Shown here piece after piece: positions 6,276 through 6,389 of a DNA stretch of 6,389 nt (the stretch's first letter is position 1; each line of letters opens with the position of its first letter). The stretch lies in contig DXEY01000069.1 in the NCBI GenBank assembly GCA_019114745.1, positions 1-6,389 of the forward strand, given 5' to 3'. The notes beneath the pieces were generated by a model, which had not been told where the DNA came from, made no database searches, and was given only the letters and a program-made list of their open reading frames with translations. Made by a program: the position numbers and the translations under genes. The DNA is from Candidatus Mediterraneibacter colneyensis. GTDB lineage: Bacteria; Bacillota; Clostridia; Lachnospirales; Lachnospiraceae.

Positions 6276-6302
6276 CAGTATAGCATGGCGTCTTTGATAC
6301 TG
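6276..6302. promoter_or_regulatory. Candidate operator: dyad over the marR promoter
   Basis: An inverted repeat ATACTG / CAGTAT (6297-6302 and 6276-6281, 15 bases between) overlaps both the -35 and -10 elements. The half-site centres are 21 bp apart, two helix turns. This would suit autorepression by the MarR protein. However, MarR operators usually have closer half-sites, and a 6-bp dyad can arise by chance, partly because promoter hexamers constrain it. Confidence 0.25.
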
Positions 6303-6305
6303 CAA
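6277..6305 (-). promoter_or_regulatory. SigA-type promoter for marR and the operon
   Basis: On the minus strand, TTGCAG (6305-6300), a 17-nt spacer and TATACT (6282-6277) form a good housekeeping promoter. The start point would be near 6270, leaving a 5' leader of about 67 nt before marR. It lies directly after the tRNA terminator. The leader itself (6270-6204) shows no riboswitch or hairpin that I recognise. Confidence 0.75.
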
Positions 6306-6307
6306 AC

Positions 6308-6351
6308 AAAAGAAAAAGCACCTGAACTCCTCACCGGAATCTCAAGTGCTT
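6308..6351 (-). terminator. Intrinsic terminator after the tRNA
   Basis: On the minus strand, AAGCACTTGA (6351-6342) pairs with TCAGGTGCTT (6325-6316) over ten base pairs including one G-T pair, with a 16-nt loop. TTTTTCTTTT follows at 6317-6308. It begins seven bases past the tRNA's last base and ends just before the marR promoter, so it separates the tRNA unit from the operon. Confidence 0.9.
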
Positions 6352-6358
6352 CTTTCAG

Positions 6359-6389
6359 AGCGACAGACGGGGTTCGAACCCGCGACCCC
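6359..6389 (-). tRNA. 3' part of a tRNA, probably tRNA-Gly (cut by the window edge)
   Basis: On the minus strand the sequence gives the end of a variable loop (GGTC), a T-arm GCGGG-TTCGAAC-CCCGT (6383-6367), the acceptor strand CTGTCGC (6366-6360) and discriminator T at 6359. The 5' half, including the anticodon, lies outside the window. A U discriminator is found in bacterial tRNA-Gly and tRNA-Cys. The GGGTCGCGGGTTCGAA context and an implied GCGACAG 5' acceptor strand resemble Gly best. The bases after the discriminator are CTG, so CCA is not encoded and must be added after transcription. Confidence 0.88.

Overview
The window looks like chromosomal DNA from a Firmicute, most likely a Clostridia/Lachnospiraceae-type gut anaerobe. 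The reasons are a valine-type T-box leader, strong AAAGGAGG-type ribosome binding sites, SigA-type promoters, and a zinc-binding lipoprotein of a kind I associate with that group. The genus cannot be fixed from the sequence alone. Every feature lies on the minus strand, so transcription runs from right to left.

Layout in transcription order. At 6389-6359 is the 3' part of a tRNA, probably tRNA-Gly, closed by an intrinsic terminator (6351-6308). A SigA-type promoter (6305-6277) then starts a tightly packed set of seven genes: a MarR-family regulator (6203-5769), thyA thymidylate synthase (5737-4889), folA dihydrofolate reductase (4829-4341), a zinc/manganese-type ABC transporter made of a lipoprotein (4354-3305), an ATPase (3305-2586) and a permease (2605-1781), and an AlsT/AgcS-type sodium:amino-acid symporter (1779-376). 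The gaps are 31 nt (marR-thyA), 59 nt (thyA-folA) and 1 nt (permease-symporter). The folA/lipoprotein, lipoprotein/ATPase and ATPase/permease pairs overlap. The last five genes are therefore very likely translated from one message, and all seven are probably one operon. After alsT there is no obvious terminator. A promoter matching the consensus exactly (355-327) opens a ~320-nt T-box riboswitch ending in a perfect intrinsic terminator at 28-1. Its specifier codon reads GTA (Val), so a valyl-tRNA synthetase gene probably lies just beyond the left edge.

How the genes fit together. ThyA and DHFR form the standard dTMP/tetrahydrofolate cycle: ThyA oxidises methylene-THF to DHF and DHFR reduces it back. 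The ABC genes form a complete metal uptake system. The order regulator - lipoprotein - ATPase - permease resembles the lactococcal zit operon (zitRSQP), whose regulator is a zinc-sensing MarR protein. Here, however, two folate genes sit in between and the MarR protein contains no histidine, so it cannot use the known histidine-based zinc site. The most unusual points are this mixed operon, the altered ligand motif in the lipoprotein, and the chance that operon transcripts run into the valine T-box. I found no mobile elements, CRISPR arrays, insertion sequences or broken genes.
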